DNA of 64,000 bases from Clostridiaceae bacterium 14S0207 (GTDB lineage Bacteria > Bacillota > Clostridia > Clostridiales > Clostridiaceae). The position numbers and the translations under genes are program-made. The notes beneath the pieces are model-generated. The model was given only the letters and a program-made list of their open reading frames with translations, was not told the DNA's origin and did no database searches. The DNA lies in contig CP026600.1 of NCBI GenBank assembly GCA_003288255.1, positions 1,612,001-1,676,000 of the forward strand. Reading direction: 5' to 3'. Positions 1-10,059 of this stretch are shown here, piece by piece; the first letter of the stretch is position 1; each line of letters opens with the position of its first letter.

Positions 1-25
1 ATTCATAAATTCTTACTTTCGCCAA
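1..25 (-). CDS. infB: Translation initiation factor IF-2, first codons only (partial)
   Basis: Only the first eight codons are inside the window. A TTG start at position 25 is preceded, five bases away, by a full Shine-Dalgarno GGAGGTGA (31-38). The reading begins M-A-K-V-R-I-Y-E, the usual opening of clostridial and bacillar IF-2 (family knowledge). The start lies one base beyond the stop of the upstream ylxQ-type gene, so the two are probably translationally coupled. IF-2 is the GTPase that places initiator tRNA on the 30S subunit. It is the expected gene after nusA-rnpM-ylxQ. The rest lies outside the window. Confidence 0.85.
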
Positions 26-26
26 A

Positions 27-359
27 CTATTCACCTCCAAAATACTCATCTTTACTCATATATAAAGACTGTAGGTTTTTACCGAAAGATTTATCTTTCA
101 CTCCTAAAATTCTTAATTCAGAATTTAAAAGTTCATTTCCTATTTCATTCATAGGAGCATCCTCTATTAAAGTAAATTTATATTTTAATGCATAGTTTTT
201 AAATTTATTTTTTGAGTTTGCTGATAAATCTTTTGATATAAATACTAAAAATATATTATTCTTTTTTAAATTCTCTTCTGTTCTATTATATCCCTCTGTT
301 AAGACACCTGCCTTTTTAGCTATCTTAAGAAAATTATAGAACTTTGTCTTATTGTCCAT
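27..359 (-). CDS. ylxQ: L7Ae/L30e-family RNA-binding protein YlxQ
   Basis: A 110-residue basic protein of the L7Ae/L30e/Gadd45 fold, the family that recognises kink-turn RNA. The segment KKAGVLTEG at residues 15-23 and the following basic helix match the RNA-contact region of YlxQ-like proteins (family knowledge). The ATG overlaps the end of rnpM by 11 bases and has a GGAAGAG Shine-Dalgarno seven bases upstream, so this start is well supported. The gene sits between rnpM and infB, its standard Firmicutes position, in the rimP-nusA-rnpM-ylxQ-infB operon. The RNA target in vivo is not evident from the sequence. Confidence 0.88.
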   Translation of the reverse strand: MDNKTKFYNFLKIAKKAGVLTEGYNRTEENLKKNNIFLVFISKDLSANSKNKFKNYALKYKFTLIEDAPMNEIGNELLNSELRILGVKDKSFGKNLQSLYMSKDEYFGGE

Positions 360-618
360 GCACTATCTCTTCCTTTAGTTTAAGATAAATTTCTTCTTCT
401 ATGTTGTGAGATAAGTTCTTTTCAAGACGTTTAGTTTTAAATGCATTTTCAAAACATTTAACGTTTTTACAAACATAAGCTCCTCTACCAGGTTTTTTTC
501 CTGTAAGATCTATAGATATTTCACCGTCCTTATTACGTACAACCCTAATAAGCTCTTTTTTAGGTTTCATTTCCATACATCCTACGCATTTTCTTTCTGG
601 CAACTTCTTTGTTTTCAT
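349..618 (-). CDS. rnpM: RNase P modulator RnpM (YlxR, DUF448)
   Basis: An 89-residue DUF448/YlxR protein. It carries the family signatures: a CVGC pair at residues 11-14, GRGAYVC at 44-50 and a further cysteine at 55, in a strongly basic background. YlxR proteins bind nucleic acid. In Bacillus subtilis the protein binds RNase P RNA and lowers its activity, hence the name RnpM (established knowledge; function here is by homology). It lies between nusA and ylxQ, overlaps the ylxQ start by 11 bases, and has AGGAGTG ahead of its ATG. Confidence 0.9.
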   Translation of the reverse strand: MKTKKLPERKCVGCMEMKPKKELIRVVRNKDGEISIDLTGKKPGRGAYVCKNVKCFENAFKTKRLEKNLSHNIEEEIYLKLKEEIVHGQ

Positions 619-646
619 AAAGAATCACTCCTAAATTAAAATATAA

Positions 647-1756
647 TTAATTTTCTTGTAGGATTTCTTCTAAATTTTCTACTTGTGAACTACTTTTAAT
701 GTCAATTTTCCAACCTGTTAATCTTGCTGCTAATCTAACATTTTGGCCTTCTTTTCCTATAGCTAGTGATAATTGACTGTCGTCCACTATAACTTTTGCA
801 CATTTGTTATCTTCATCTTCTATGATTACTTTTAAAACTTTAGCTGGGCTTAATGCATTAGCTATATATACTTTAGGATCTTTATCCCAATTAATAATAT
901 CAATTTTTTCGTTATTAAGTTCGTTTACAATATTTTGTACTCTTGTACCTTTGGTACCTACACAAGCGCCCATTGGATCTACATTTTCATCTTGTGAATA
1001 TACTGCAACTTTACTTCTTGATCCTGCTTCTCTTGATATTGCTTTAATTTCAACTGTTCCGTCATAAATTTCTGGAACTTCTAATTCAAACAATCTCTTA
1101 ACAAGACCTGGATGAGTTCTTGATAATATTATTTGAGGTCCTTTAGTTGTCTTTTTAACTTCTACTATATATAATTTTATTTTATCATTAAATCCATAGT
1201 GTTCTGAAGGTATTTGCTCATTAGGGCCTAATACAGCTTCAATTTTTCCTAAATCAACTAAAATGTTTTCATTATCTTTTCTTGTTATAGTACCTGTAAT
1301 TATGTCGTATTCTTTTTCTAAAAATTCTTCATAAAGAGCACTTCTTGAAGCTTCCTTGATTTTTTGCACTACAATTTGTTTTGCAGATTGAGCAGCTACT
1401 CTTCCAAAGTCTCTAGGAGTAACTTCCATTTCTACAATATCCCCTTCTTCATAACGAGGATCTATTTCCTTTGCATCTTCAAGTTCTATTTCATTAACTT
1501 CATCCCAAAGACCATCTACAACTTTCTTTTGGGCGAATACATGAAATTCTCCTGTCTCTTTATCTATTGAAACTTTTACATTTTGATTATTGTTGTTATT
1601 ATTTAAATACTTTGCATAAATATTATTAGTATTTTTTGAACAATTCTTTTTATAAGCTGAGATTACTGCATCCTCTATAATTTCATATAAATAACTTTCA
1701 CTAATACCTTTTTCTTTAGCAATCTCCTTTAATGCAGCTATAAATTCTTCATTCAT
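647..1756 (-). CDS. nusA: Transcription termination/antitermination factor NusA
   Basis: A 369-residue NusA of the short Gram-positive type, without the C-terminal acidic repeats of enterobacteria. The RNA polymerase-binding N-terminal domain covers about residues 1-125. The S1 domain is at about 150-212, followed by the hallmark SRTHPGLVKRLFELEVPEI at 212-230. Two KH domains carry GTKG at 267-270 and IGKEGQN at 333-339. NusA binds RNA polymerase and nascent RNA and controls pausing, termination and rRNA antitermination. An asparagine run around residues 52-58 lies in the N-terminal domain and is unlike the rest of the protein. The gene follows rimP after one base, with GGGGAG seven bases before ATG. 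Confidence 0.97.
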   Translation of the reverse strand: MNEEFIAALKEIAKEKGISESYLYEIIEDAVISAYKKNCSKNTNNIYAKYLNNNNNNQNVKVSIDKETGEFHVFAQKKVVDGLWDEVNEIELEDAKEIDPRYEEGDIVEMEVTPRDFGRVAAQSAKQIVVQKIKEASRSALYEEFLEKEYDIITGTITRKDNENILVDLGKIEAVLGPNEQIPSEHYGFNDKIKLYIVEVKKTTKGPQIILSRTHPGLVKRLFELEVPEIYDGTVEIKAISREAGSRSKVAVYSQDENVDPMGACVGTKGTRVQNIVNELNNEKIDIINWDKDPKVYIANALSPAKVLKVIIEDEDNKCAKVIVDDSQLSLAIGKEGQNVRLAARLTGWKIDIKSSSQVENLEEILQEN

Positions 1757-1757
1757 C

Positions 1758-2216
1758 TTAATACTCCCCTTTTAAACTAATGGTAATTATGTTATTTCTA
1801 TTTAAAGATATTTCTTCTTCTTCTAAATTTATTACGACATTTTCCTCATCAAAACCTTCTAAAATACCTTCTAATTTCTTTTTACCTTTTACAAGGTTTT
1901 TAAGTTTTATTTTAACATTGAATCCCATATATTTTTGTAAATGCCTATCATTATGTAAGACTCTCTCTATACCTGGAGAAGAAATTTCTAAATAATAAAA
2001 ATCTTTAATTAAATCTTCTACATCTAATGCTTCACTAACTAATTTGTTTACTTTTACACAGTCATCTAAAATAATACCTTGCTCATTATCTATGTAAACT
2101 CTTAGGTAATCTTCTCCACCTTCTTTTACAAATTCTAAATGGTAAAGTTCATAACCTGACTTTTCAACTATAGGCTTAATTAGATTATTTAATTTCTTCA
2201 TTAATTCATCTGTCAA
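1758..2216 (-). CDS. rimP: Ribosome maturation factor RimP
   Basis: A 152-residue RimP/YlxS protein, needed for late assembly of the 30S subunit. The central block with LEISSPGIERVLHNDRH is the conserved family core, followed by a C-terminal SH3-like domain. Length is typical. The start is TTG at 2216, with AAGGAGGG six bases upstream; the next in-frame ATG has no such site. It is the first gene of the operon leading to infB and is driven by a promoter immediately behind polC with a structured leader between. Confidence 0.95.
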   Translation of the reverse strand: MTDELMKKLNNLIKPIVEKSGYELYHLEFVKEGGEDYLRVYIDNEQGIILDDCVKVNKLVSEALDVEDLIKDFYYLEISSPGIERVLHNDRHLQKYMGFNVKIKLKNLVKGKKKLEGILEGFDEENVVINLEEEEISLNRNNIITISLKGEY

Positions 2217-2270
2217 TATTATCCCTCCTTATATTTAGTTTTTACTATATTTTTTTAATTATTATAATTA

Positions 2271-2292
2271 AAACGCAACAAATGCTGCGTTT
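2271..2292 (-). other. Second hairpin in the rimP mRNA leader
   Basis: A 7-bp perfect stem (AAACGCA against TGCGTTT) with an 8-base loop, about 45 bases upstream of the rimP Shine-Dalgarno. It is followed by an A/T-rich single-stranded tract. It is too weak and lacks an adequate U run to be a clear terminator. Together with the stronger hairpin at 2304-2327 it makes the rimP leader structured. Confidence 0.5.
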
Positions 2293-2303
2293 ATACAAAC
2301 AGA

Positions 2304-2327
2304 AAGAGCGGGTAAAAACCCACTCTT
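2304..2327 (-). promoter_or_regulatory. Leader hairpin upstream of rimP (terminator-like)
   Basis: In the transcript the arms AAGAGTGGGT and ACCCGCTCTT pair with one G-U, giving a strong stem with a loop of four U, followed by TTTCTGTTTGT. It lies about 30 bases downstream of the predicted transcription start. It resembles an intrinsic terminator with an interrupted U tract, so it could act as an attenuator of the rimP-infB operon. A GAGTGGG-type stem at this locus is, from memory, common in Firmicutes; its function is not established here. Confidence 0.6.
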
Positions 2328-2365
2328 AATTATCCGACAAAAACTATAGGAAGTTACTAGGATTA

Positions 2366-2394
2366 ATTTTATCACACAAGCACTGATTTTGCAA
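2366..2394 (-). promoter_or_regulatory. Sigma-A promoter of the rimP-nusA-infB operon
   Basis: -35 TTGCAA (2389-2394) and -10 TAAAAT (2366-2371) are separated by exactly 17 bases. An extended -10 TG lies one base before the -10. The promoter begins just behind the polC stop at 2400, so rimP onwards can be transcribed separately from polC. Confidence 0.8.
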
Positions 2395-2399
2395 GTTTT

Positions 2400-5300
2400 T
2401 TATAAAAATCCATTTTGTCCTGTAAAAAATGAAAGTTGATTTGTTTCTGGAAGATTCTTTAAACATCCATGTAAGTCTAAAGCCTCTATTACAGTCTTAG
2501 TTACTTTACTTCTTATTCTTAAATCTTCCTTAGAAATAAATTCTCCATCTTCCCTTACTAATTCAATACTCTTAGCTGCATTTTCTCCTACTCCTTGAAG
2601 CGCACTTAAAGGCATTCTTATATAATCCCCTTCTACTTTAAATTTAGTTGCATTAGATTTATATATATCAACAGGTAAAAATTTCATGCCCCTCACAAAC
2701 ATTTCATGGCATAATTCTAAAATAGTCAATAATCCTTTATCTTTTACAGTTATATTATTACCTTGAGCATATAATTCATTCATTTTATTTAAAATTACTT
2801 CATCACCTTTAATTATTAAATCTCCATCAAAATCTCCGCCTCTTACTGTAAAATAAGTAGCATAATATGCTTTGGGATAATGAACTTTAAAGTAGGCTAT
2901 TCTAATGGCCATCATAACATAAGCAACAGCGTGCCCTTTAGGAAACATATATTTTATTCTTTTACAAGATTCTATATACCAATCAGGAACTTTATGTTCT
3001 TTCATTATGTTTTCATGTTCTTCTGTTAATCCCTTACCTTTTCTTACTTTTTCCATTATTGTAAAGGCTATTTTAGGTGGTAACCCCTTATAAATTAAAT
3101 ATACCATAATGTCATCTCTTGTAGCTATACAATCTTTTAATGTAGTATATCCTTCTTTTATAAAATATTGGGCATTATTTATCCAAACATCAGTACCATG
3201 TGAAAGTCCTGATATTCTAACAAGATCTGAAAAGGTCTTTGGCTTAGTATCTAATAACATTTGTCTTACAAACTTAGTTCCAAACTCCGGAAGGCCATAT
3301 GTTCCAACCTCACAGCCTAATTCTTCTTTAGTTACTCCTAACGCTTCAGTACTTGTAAATAAACTAAGTACTCCTTTATCATCTAATGGAACTGTTTTAG
3401 GGTCTATTTTAGTTATATCTTTTAACATTCTTAAAATAGTAGGATCGTCGTGTCCTAGAATATCTAATTTTAAAAGTCTACCACTTATAGAATGATAATC
3501 AAAGTGCGTAGTTATAATATCAGATTCAGTATCATCTGCCGGGTGCTGAATAGGACAAAAATTAAAGATTTCATTATCACTAGGTACAACCATTATGCCC
3601 CCTGGATGTTGTCCTGATGTTCTTTTAACTCCCGTACATCCCTCTGTTAGCCTATCTATTTCTGCTTGACTTGCTTTTAAATTTCTTTGTTCCAAATACT
3701 TTTTTACAAAGCCATAGGCAGTTTTTTCAGCTATAGTACCTATAGTACCAGCTTTAAATGTGTGACCCTTTCCAAATAATACTTCTGTATATTTATGGAT
3801 TTCCCCTTGGTTATCTCCTGAAAAGTTTAAATCTATATCAGGTTCTTTATCTCCTTCAAATCCTAAGAAAGTTTCAAATGGTATATCAAATCCATCTTTA
3901 TTGAATTTAGTACCACATTTAGGACAATTTTTATCTTCCATGTCTGCCCCACATCCAACAGAACCATCCAATATAAATTCACTATACTTACAGTTTGGAC
4001 AAACATAATGAGGAGGTAAACCATTAACCTCTGTAATATTGGACATAGTAGCTACAAAGGATGATCCAACCGATCCTCTGGAACCTACTAAATATCCATC
4101 GTTTACAGATTTTGCAACTAACTTTTGAGCAATTAAGTAAAGTACTGCATATCCATTATTAATAATAGAATTTAGTTCTTTATCTAATCTTTTTTGTACA
4201 ACTTCTGGTAACTTTTCTCCATATATAGCATGTGCTTTATTTAATGTCATATTCTTAATATCTTCTTCTGCACCTTCTATTTTAGGTGGGAAAGTTTCAT
4301 CTGGTATTGGTTTTACATTTTCTATACTATCTGCAATTAAATTTGTATTTTTAACTACAACTTCATATGCTTTTTCTTCTCCTAGATATGAAAATTCTTC
4401 AAGCATCTCCTCAGTAGTTTTTAAATATAGTGGTGGTTGATTATCAGCATCACTAAACCCTTGACCTGCCATTAAAACTCTTCTAAAAATTTCATCATGA
4501 GGTTCTAAAAAATGCACATCTCCTGTAGCTACTACTGGTAGATTTGATTTTTCTCCTATTTTACAAATAGTTCTATTTATATTTTGTAACTCTTTTTCAT
4601 CTTTTACTGTACCGTTTTGTATCATAAACTGGTTATTACCTATGGGTTGAATTTCTAAATAATCATAAAAGGATAACATATCTCTAAGTTCATCATAAGT
4701 CTTACCATTTAAAACATCTTTATATACTTGCCCAGCTTCGCATGCCGATCCTATGATTAATCCCTCTCTATATTTTTGAATTACACTTTTAGGCATACGT
4801 GGTTTTTTATGAAAATAATCTAAATTAGAAGATGAAATTAATTTATATAAATTTTTTAATCCAATTTGATTTTTACAAAGAATTATTAAATGATATGTAG
4901 GTGCAGCTTTAATGTTAAAGTTTCCTATAAATTCTTTATTTAAATCCTCTAATTTATAAATATCTTTTTCCTTCAATTTCTCAAAACATTTTAGCAATAT
5001 TTCTCCTGTTGCTTTGGCATCATCAACTGCTCTATGATGATTTTCAAGAGAAATTCCTAAATGTTTCGCAACTACGTTTAGTTTATATCTTTTTAATTCA
5101 GTATATAAAAATTGACATAATGGAATAGTATCCATAGTTGAATTTGTAAATTCTATATTTAAATCTCTACAATTTTTCTTTATAAAAGAAATATCAAAGT
5201 TAGCATTATGAGCAACTAAAATAGCTTCTTTACAAAACTCCATAAATTTAGGTAAAATAATACTTATATTATCTTTTCCAAAAACCATATCATTTGTAAT

Positions 5301-6719
5301 ACTAGTAAGTTCCGTTATTTTATATGGAATGCTTATTTGTGGATTAACAAATTCATTAAAGGAATCTATAATCTTTCCATTTTTGATTTTTACAGCTCCT
5401 ATTTCTATAATTTTATCATTTTCACTAGAAAAACCTGTGGTTTCTATATCAAATACTACAAACTCATCATCTATATTTTTATCTTCTCCACCTATTATTA
5501 TTGGAATACCATCATCAACTAAATAAGCTTCCACACCATATAAAATCTTAACATTATTTTTCTTGCCGGCGTCCATAGCTTCTGGATAAGCTTGAGCAAC
5601 TCCATGATCCGTAATTGCTATAGCTTTATGTCCCCATTTAGCAGCCTTTTTAATAAGTTTAGACGCAGGTGCCATTCCATCCATTGCACTCATGTTTGTA
5701 TGTAAATGTAATTCTACTCTTTTTTCTTCTGCAAGATCTAATTTTTCTATTTTTTCTAACTTACTTATATGTGAGGCCATTAAAATCATTTCGTTCATGA
5801 AAGTATCATATTTCAACTCACCTTTCACTTTATAATGTTCACCTTTTTTTAATTCCTCTTCCATCTTTTCTATGTACGCATTTTGTGGAAAACTTTTTAT
5901 AGTAACAGACCCTGTATAATCTGTTATAGCAAAAATGAAAAACTTTCTTCCTTTTTTAGTTTCCTTAATTTCTAATTTAAATATATCTCCTTCTACACAC
6001 ACATCCCCTGGTTCGGAATCTAATTCTATAATTGAAATTGGCTCTTCCATAATAGTTTTTCCTAAAAGGATGTTAGAATTTCTACATATATTGGAATTAT
6101 AAGTTTTTTGATTACTTTTATTACTTTTCTTTTCTTTATTACTTCCACCTAATGAGACATTCTCTGTCAATACATTTTTCATTATTTTGTCATTTTCTTT
6201 TTGTTTTTCTTCAAAATATGTATCATTATTTAATTCTTTATTATATTGAAGTTCTACAATGACAGTAATATCAAAAACATCTTTTATTCTATTTTTTATA
6301 ATTTTTTCTATATCTCTATTTTTTAAAAAGTTACAAACAAAAGAATTTCCATAAGACAATATTAACAAATCCTGTTTTACTTCTTTTTTACAATTATTAA
6401 GACATTCTTTAGCTACCGGCATACTCTCTGAAACTGATTGTACTAATTCAAACCAATATTCTTTTATTACTCCATCTAAGGTTATATCTGAAATATCTTT
6501 ATAAAATCCTAATTCAATTTCTTCCACATATCCAAGATATGTCTTTAAAATTTTTTTTATTTTTTCTTGTAAGGAGGAGTCTAATTCGTATTTTCCTTTT
6601 AATATTAGTGTAAGTTTGTTTAGACCCTTAAAATATTGTGCCTTTAAAAATTTAAATTCTTTTAATGACATAAATTCTTCTTTTTTTAGATTCTCTTTAA
6701 GCACTTCATATATTTCCAA
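2400..6719 (-). CDS. polC: DNA polymerase III alpha subunit, Gram-positive PolC type
   Basis: The 1439-residue replicative polymerase with built-in proofreading. The order is a polC N-terminal region (1-200), an OB fold (about 225-320), a PHP domain opening with [14 protein letters not shown] (335-348), and a DEDD 3'-5' exonuclease inserted in it, starting [10 protein letters not shown] (421-430) and closing with HHRAVDDA. Behind it come a four-cysteine zinc site (CPNC ... CPKC), the polymerase core with PDIDLNFSG, and a C-terminal duplex-binding region. Exonuclease and polymerase motifs look intact. The start is TTG with AAGGAGG eight bases upstream. It follows ispG after a hairpin of moderate strength, so partial readthrough from the upstream lipid genes is likely. 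Confidence 0.97.
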   Translation of the reverse strand: MEIYEVLKENLKKEEFMSLKEFKFLKAQYFKGLNKLTLILKGKYELDSSLQEKIKKILKTYLGYVEEIELGFYKDISDITLDGVIKEYWFELVQSVSESMPVAKECLNNCKKEVKQDLLILSYGNSFVCNFLKNRDIEKIIKNRIKDVFDITVIVELQYNKELNNDTYFEEKQKENDKIMKNVLTENVSLGGSNKEKKSNKSNQKTYNSNICRNSNILLGKTIMEEPISIIELDSEPGDVCVEGDIFKLEIKETKKGRKFFIFAITDYTGSVTIKSFPQNAYIEKMEEELKKGEHYKVKGELKYDTFMNEMILMASHISKLEKIEKLDLAEEKRVELHLHTNMSAMDGMAPASKLIKKAAKWGHKAIAITDHGVAQAYPEAMDAGKKNNVKILYGVEAYLVDDGIPIIIGGEDKNIDDEFVVFDIETTGFSSENDKIIEIGAVKIKNGKIIDSFNEFVNPQISIPYKITELTSITNDMVFGKDNISIILPKFMEFCKEAILVAHNANFDISFIKKNCRDLNIEFTNSTMDTIPLCQFLYTELKRYKLNVVAKHLGISLENHHRAVDDAKATGEILLKCFEKLKEKDIYKLEDLNKEFIGNFNIKAAPTYHLIILCKNQIGLKNLYKLISSSNLDYFHKKPRMPKSVIQKYREGLIIGSACEAGQVYKDVLNGKTYDELRDMLSFYDYLEIQPIGNNQFMIQNGTVKDEKELQNINRTICKIGEKSNLPVVATGDVHFLEPHDEIFRRVLMAGQGFSDADNQPPLYLKTTEEMLEEFSYLGEEKAYEVVVKNTNLIADSIENVKPIPDETFPPKIEGAEEDIKNMTLNKAHAIYGEKLPEVVQKRLDKELNSIINNGYAVLYLIAQKLVAKSVNDGYLVGSRGSVGSSFVATMSNITEVNGLPPHYVCPNCKYSEFILDGSVGCGADMEDKNCPKCGTKFNKDGFDIPFETFLGFEGDKEPDIDLNFSGDNQGEIHKYTEVLFGKGHTFKAGTIGTIAEKTAYGFVKKYLEQRNLKASQAEIDRLTEGCTGVKRTSGQHPGGIMVVPSDNEIFNFCPIQHPADDTESDIITTHFDYHSISGRLLKLDILGHDDPTILRMLKDITKIDPKTVPLDDKGVLSLFTSTEALGVTKEELGCEVGTYGLPEFGTKFVRQMLLDTKPKTFSDLVRISGLSHGTDVWINNAQYFIKEGYTTLKDCIATRDDIMVYLIYKGLPPKIAFTIMEKVRKGKGLTEEHENIMKEHKVPDWYIESCKRIKYMFPKGHAVAYVMMAIRIAYFKVHYPKAYYATYFTVRGGDFDGDLIIKGDEVILNKMNELYAQGNNITVKDKGLLTILELCHEMFVRGMKFLPVDIYKSNATKFKVEGDYIRMPLSALQGVGENAAKSIELVREDGEFISKEDLRIRSKVTKTVIEALDLHGCLKNLPETNQLSFFTGQNGFL

Positions 6720-6750
6720 AATCTATACCTCCTTATAAGCATCTTAATTA

Positions 6751-6780
6751 AATAATGGCCATGAATTCATAGCCATTATT
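6751..6780 (-). terminator. Probable terminator between ispG and polC
   Basis: A 13-bp stem with one mismatch (AATAATGGC...GCCATTATT) and an AATT loop, followed on the minus strand by TTAATTAAG, a poor U run. It is best read as a partial terminator behind ispG. The U-rich side is better on the plus strand, where no gene ends. Confidence 0.5.
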
Positions 6781-6792
6781 TTTATTTATCTT

Positions 6793-7845
6793 TTATATAT
6801 TATTGACTTCCTTAATCAATTCTTCAACTAGATCTGCTTCTTTTACTTTTTTTATTATAACGCCTTTTTTAAAAATAAGTCCTTCTCCATTTCCACCTGC
6901 TATGCCTATATCAGCGTCTTTGGCTTCACCTGGACCATTGACTACACAACCCATTACTGCAACTTTTATATTTTTATTTACAGAGGCTAATCTTTTTTCT
7001 ACTTCTTCAGCTATTTTAATAAGATTTATTTGAGTTCTACCACACGTAGGACATGATACAAATTTAATACCTTCATTTATATATCCTAAAGATTTTAACA
7101 TTTCTCTTCCTACTTTAACCTCTTCTCTAACATCTCCAGTTAAAGATACCCGTATAGTATCTCCTATTCCTTCTGCTAATAAAGTACCTATTCCAATTGC
7201 CGATTTTATAGTACCTGAAAAAATAGTCCCTGCTTCTGTGACACCTAAATGAAGTGGATAATCAACTTTTGTTGATAATAACCTATAACCTTCTATAGTT
7301 TTATATACATCTGAGGATTTTATTGAAATCACAGTATCATAAAAATCATGCTTTTCTAAGATTTTAACGTGTTTTAATGCACTTTCGACTAGGGCCTCTG
7401 CAGTAGGAGAACCATATTTCTCTAAAATTTCTTTTTCAACTGATCCTGAATTAACTCCAATTCTAATAGGAATTTGCCTTTCTTTAGCCGCATTTAGAAC
7501 AGCTTTAATTCTATCTTCACTTCCTATATTTCCTGGATTTATTCTTACAGCTGAAATTCCATTTTCTATTACTTTAAGTGCTAATCTATAATCAAAATGT
7601 ATATCTGCAACAACTGGTATATTTACTTTGTTTATAATATCTTTTATGCTTTCAGCTGCTTCCATATCAGGAACTGCACATCTTATTATATCACATTTTA
7701 ATTCCTCTAAGGACTTAATTTGTTCAATGGTTTTTTTTACATCTCTTGTATCTGTATTAGTCATAGACTGAACTGCAATAGGATTATTTCCTCCTATTTT
7801 AATATTTCCTACTCTAACTTCTCTTGTTACTCTTCTATTTATCAT
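6793..7845 (-). CDS. ispG: 4-hydroxy-3-methylbut-2-enyl diphosphate synthase IspG (GcpE)
   Basis: A 350-residue IspG of the compact bacterial form. It converts cyclic MEcPP into HMBPP in the MEP route to isoprenoids, using a [4Fe-4S] cluster. A TIM-barrel part (1-255) is followed by the cluster domain with C265, C268 (CPTCGRTQ), C300 and the ligand E307 (GCVVNGPGEA). All ligands are present. It is the third gene of dxr-rseP-ispG, matching the usual Firmicutes cluster. The ATG has AGAGGTG upstream at normal spacing. Confidence 0.97.
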   Translation of the reverse strand: MINRRVTREVRVGNIKIGGNNPIAVQSMTNTDTRDVKKTIEQIKSLEELKCDIIRCAVPDMEAAESIKDIINKVNIPVVADIHFDYRLALKVIENGISAVRINPGNIGSEDRIKAVLNAAKERQIPIRIGVNSGSVEKEILEKYGSPTAEALVESALKHVKILEKHDFYDTVISIKSSDVYKTIEGYRLLSTKVDYPLHLGVTEAGTIFSGTIKSAIGIGTLLAEGIGDTIRVSLTGDVREEVKVGREMLKSLGYINEGIKFVSCPTCGRTQINLIKIAEEVEKRLASVNKNIKVAVMGCVVNGPGEAKDADIGIAGGNGEGLIFKKGVIIKKVKEADLVEELIKEVNNI

Positions 7846-7857
7846 AAAAATTCACCT

Positions 7858-8871
7858 CTAAAATTGAATAGGATTTATTATATCTTTTATAGTTACTAAG
7901 ATCATAAGGGATATTAAAATTATAAATCCTATATAATTTATCTGTGCTATTCTATCCTCACTAATTTTTTTGCCTGTTATTACCTGAATTAATAATATAA
8001 ATATCCATCCACCATCTAAAGCTGGGAAAGGAATTAAATTAAATATAGCTAATTGGACACTTAAAAGAGCCATAAAATATACTAATTGCACTACTCCCTT
8101 AGATGCTACTTTTACTGAAACCTTTATAATAGTTATAGGTCCACCTACATCATTCTTGTTAAAGTTTCCAGTAAATAGAGATTTAAAGAAAGAAAATGTT
8201 TGTTTTGTAATATCTACAGTTTGGTCAACTCCACTTTTCAACATTTGACCTAAATTAGGCTTAACCACCGTAGGCACAACTCCAATCATATATCTTCCTT
8301 CTGATTCCTTAGGAAGTATATAAAAATTTAATTCTTCTTCCCCTCTTTTTACTCCTATATTAATTTTTTCTCCTTTAACTTTAGACATTTTAAGTTGAAA
8401 ATCGGTCCAAGAAGAAATCTTTTCATTATTGAATTTTATAACTTCATCACCTTTTTTTATGCCTATATGCATAGCTGGTGAATTATCTTGTACTTTATCT
8501 ATTTTCGGAATTATGTATCCCATAGTTCTAGCTGTTATGGCAAAAAATATAATTGCCATAATTAGATTCATAATTGGCCCTGCTGCTACAATACTTAATT
8601 TTTGAAGTGGAGATTTACTAGAAAATGCCCTATCATCACTGCATTCTTCCCCTTCTTCACCATGCATTTTAACATACCCACCTATAGGCAATGCTTTTAT
8701 TAAATATTCTGTTTCTTTTCCTTTAATACTAAATAATTTAGGACCCATTCCTAAAGAAAATTCCTCTACTTTAACCCCATTTAACTTAGCTGCAGTAAAA
8801 TGACCAAATTCATGTCCTATAACCAATATGCTAAAAGCTAATAGAGCCCCTAATATATACAGAATAATCAC
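7858..8871 (-). CDS. rseP: Site-2 membrane metalloprotease RseP/RasP (M50)
   Basis: A 337-residue intramembrane zinc protease that cleaves anti-sigma factors and leftover signal peptides (family knowledge). The first membrane helix holds HEFGH (residues 20-24). A PDZ domain lies in the middle (about 110-190), and the last part has the second zinc motif, NLIPFPALDGG, within a membrane segment. I prefer GTG at 8871: AGGAG lies seven bases upstream of it, whereas the ATG two codons earlier (8877) is one base from that site. The gene sits between dxr and ispG, as in most Firmicutes. Confidence 0.93.
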   Translation of the reverse strand: MIILYILGALLAFSILVIGHEFGHFTAAKLNGVKVEEFSLGMGPKLFSIKGKETEYLIKALPIGGYVKMHGEEGEECSDDRAFSSKSPLQKLSIVAAGPIMNLIMAIIFFAITARTMGYIIPKIDKVQDNSPAMHIGIKKGDEVIKFNNEKISSWTDFQLKMSKVKGEKINIGVKRGEEELNFYILPKESEGRYMIGVVPTVVKPNLGQMLKSGVDQTVDITKQTFSFFKSLFTGNFNKNDVGGPITIIKVSVKVASKGVVQLVYFMALLSVQLAIFNLIPFPALDGGWIFILLIQVITGKKISEDRIAQINYIGFIILISLMILVTIKDIINPIQF

Positions 8872-8887
8872 TTGCATTCTCCTTCCA

Positions 8888-10045
8888 TTAATTATTAAAT
8901 TTGTTCATAATGTATTTTCTTACTTCTAAATCAATATCAAAAATTTCATCCAATGTTATGTTCTTTTTATACTCAAAGTAATTCATAGCATCTTCTATTA
9001 ATTCCCCAATTTGCAGAAATTTTATCTTTTCTTTTAGAAATAATTCTACTACTACTTCATTAGCTGAATTTAAAATGACTGGCATATTTCCACCCATTTC
9101 TCCTGCTTTATATGCAAGACTAAGACATTTAAATGTATCCATATCTGCTTTGCAAAAATTCAATTTTGCAACTTTAAATAAATCTAACCTGTCTATAGCA
9201 CATTCACCCCTATCAGGATATTTCAATGCATATTGAATTGGTAATTTCATATCTGTAGTTGCAAGTTGAGCCATAACTGTTCCATCTTTATATTCTACCA
9301 TAGAATGAATAATACTTTCAGGATGAACAACTACTGTTATTTTATCATAAGGTACATTAAATAAATAATGTGCTTCTATAACTTCTAACCCTTTATTCAT
9401 TAGACTTGCAGAATCTATACTAATCTTTTTCCCCATATTCCATTTAGGGTGTTTTAGTGCATCTTTAGGACCCATATTCTCCAACTCTGTTCTTTTTTTA
9501 CCCTTAAATGGTCCTCCTGAAGCAGTAAGTAAAATTCCTTTAACATCTTTATGTTTGTTTCCTTGAAGACATTGAAAAATTGCGCCATGTTCAGAATCAA
9601 CCGGTATAATACTAACTTCATTTTTTCTAGCTTCTTCTATAACAAATTTTCCTGCTACTACTAAAGTTTCTTTATTAGCCAGTGCTATATGTTTTTTATG
9701 CCTAATCGCTTCTATAGTTGGTTTTAATCCTATCATTCCAACCACAGAAGTTAAAACCATTTCTATTTCATCTAAAGTTGCTATCTTAATTAATCCTTCC
9801 ATACCTTTTAATACTTTAATATTAACAGATTGTCGTTTACAATATTCCTCTAATTTTAATGCAGAACTCTCATCTTTCATGGCAACATATTTAGGCTGAA
9901 ATTCATCTATTATGTTAATAACCTTATCTACACTAGTATTTGCACTTATACCAATCAATCTAAAATTATCCTTATCTTTTCTTATAACTTCAAGAGCTTG
10001 AGTTCCAATAGAACCTGTAACCCCTAAAATACTTATCTTTTTCAA
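8888..10045 (-). CDS. dxr: 1-deoxy-D-xylulose 5-phosphate reductoisomerase
   Basis: A 385-residue Dxr (IspC), the NADPH-dependent enzyme making MEP from DXP, the committed step of the MEP isoprenoid pathway and the target of fosmidomycin. The Rossmann motif GVTGSIGTQAL is at residues 8-18. The catalytic part contains PVDSEHGAIFQCL and the flexible loop HPKWNMGKKISIDSAS. Length is typical. The start is TTG with GGAGAG seven bases upstream. It leads dxr-rseP-ispG and lies close behind the AI-2E-type permease gene. Confidence 0.97.
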   Translation of the reverse strand: MKKISILGVTGSIGTQALEVIRKDKDNFRLIGISANTSVDKVINIIDEFQPKYVAMKDESSALKLEEYCKRQSVNIKVLKGMEGLIKIATLDEIEMVLTSVVGMIGLKPTIEAIRHKKHIALANKETLVVAGKFVIEEARKNEVSIIPVDSEHGAIFQCLQGNKHKDVKGILLTASGGPFKGKKRTELENMGPKDALKHPKWNMGKKISIDSASLMNKGLEVIEAHYLFNVPYDKITVVVHPESIIHSMVEYKDGTVMAQLATTDMKLPIQYALKYPDRGECAIDRLDLFKVAKLNFCKADMDTFKCLSLAYKAGEMGGNMPVILNSANEVVVELFLKEKIKFLQIGELIEDAMNYFEYKKNITLDEIFDIDLEVRKYIMNKFNN

Positions 10046-10059
10046 AGTTATTCTCTCCT

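Noticed and set aside
3109-3495. Plus-strand open frame of 128 codons opposite polC
   Set aside because: It lies fully inside the conserved polymerase coding region, lacks family features and has no ribosome site. Similar antisense frames at 804-1067, 14734-15012, 28872-29249, 52174-52509 and 53262-53696 are also reading shadows.
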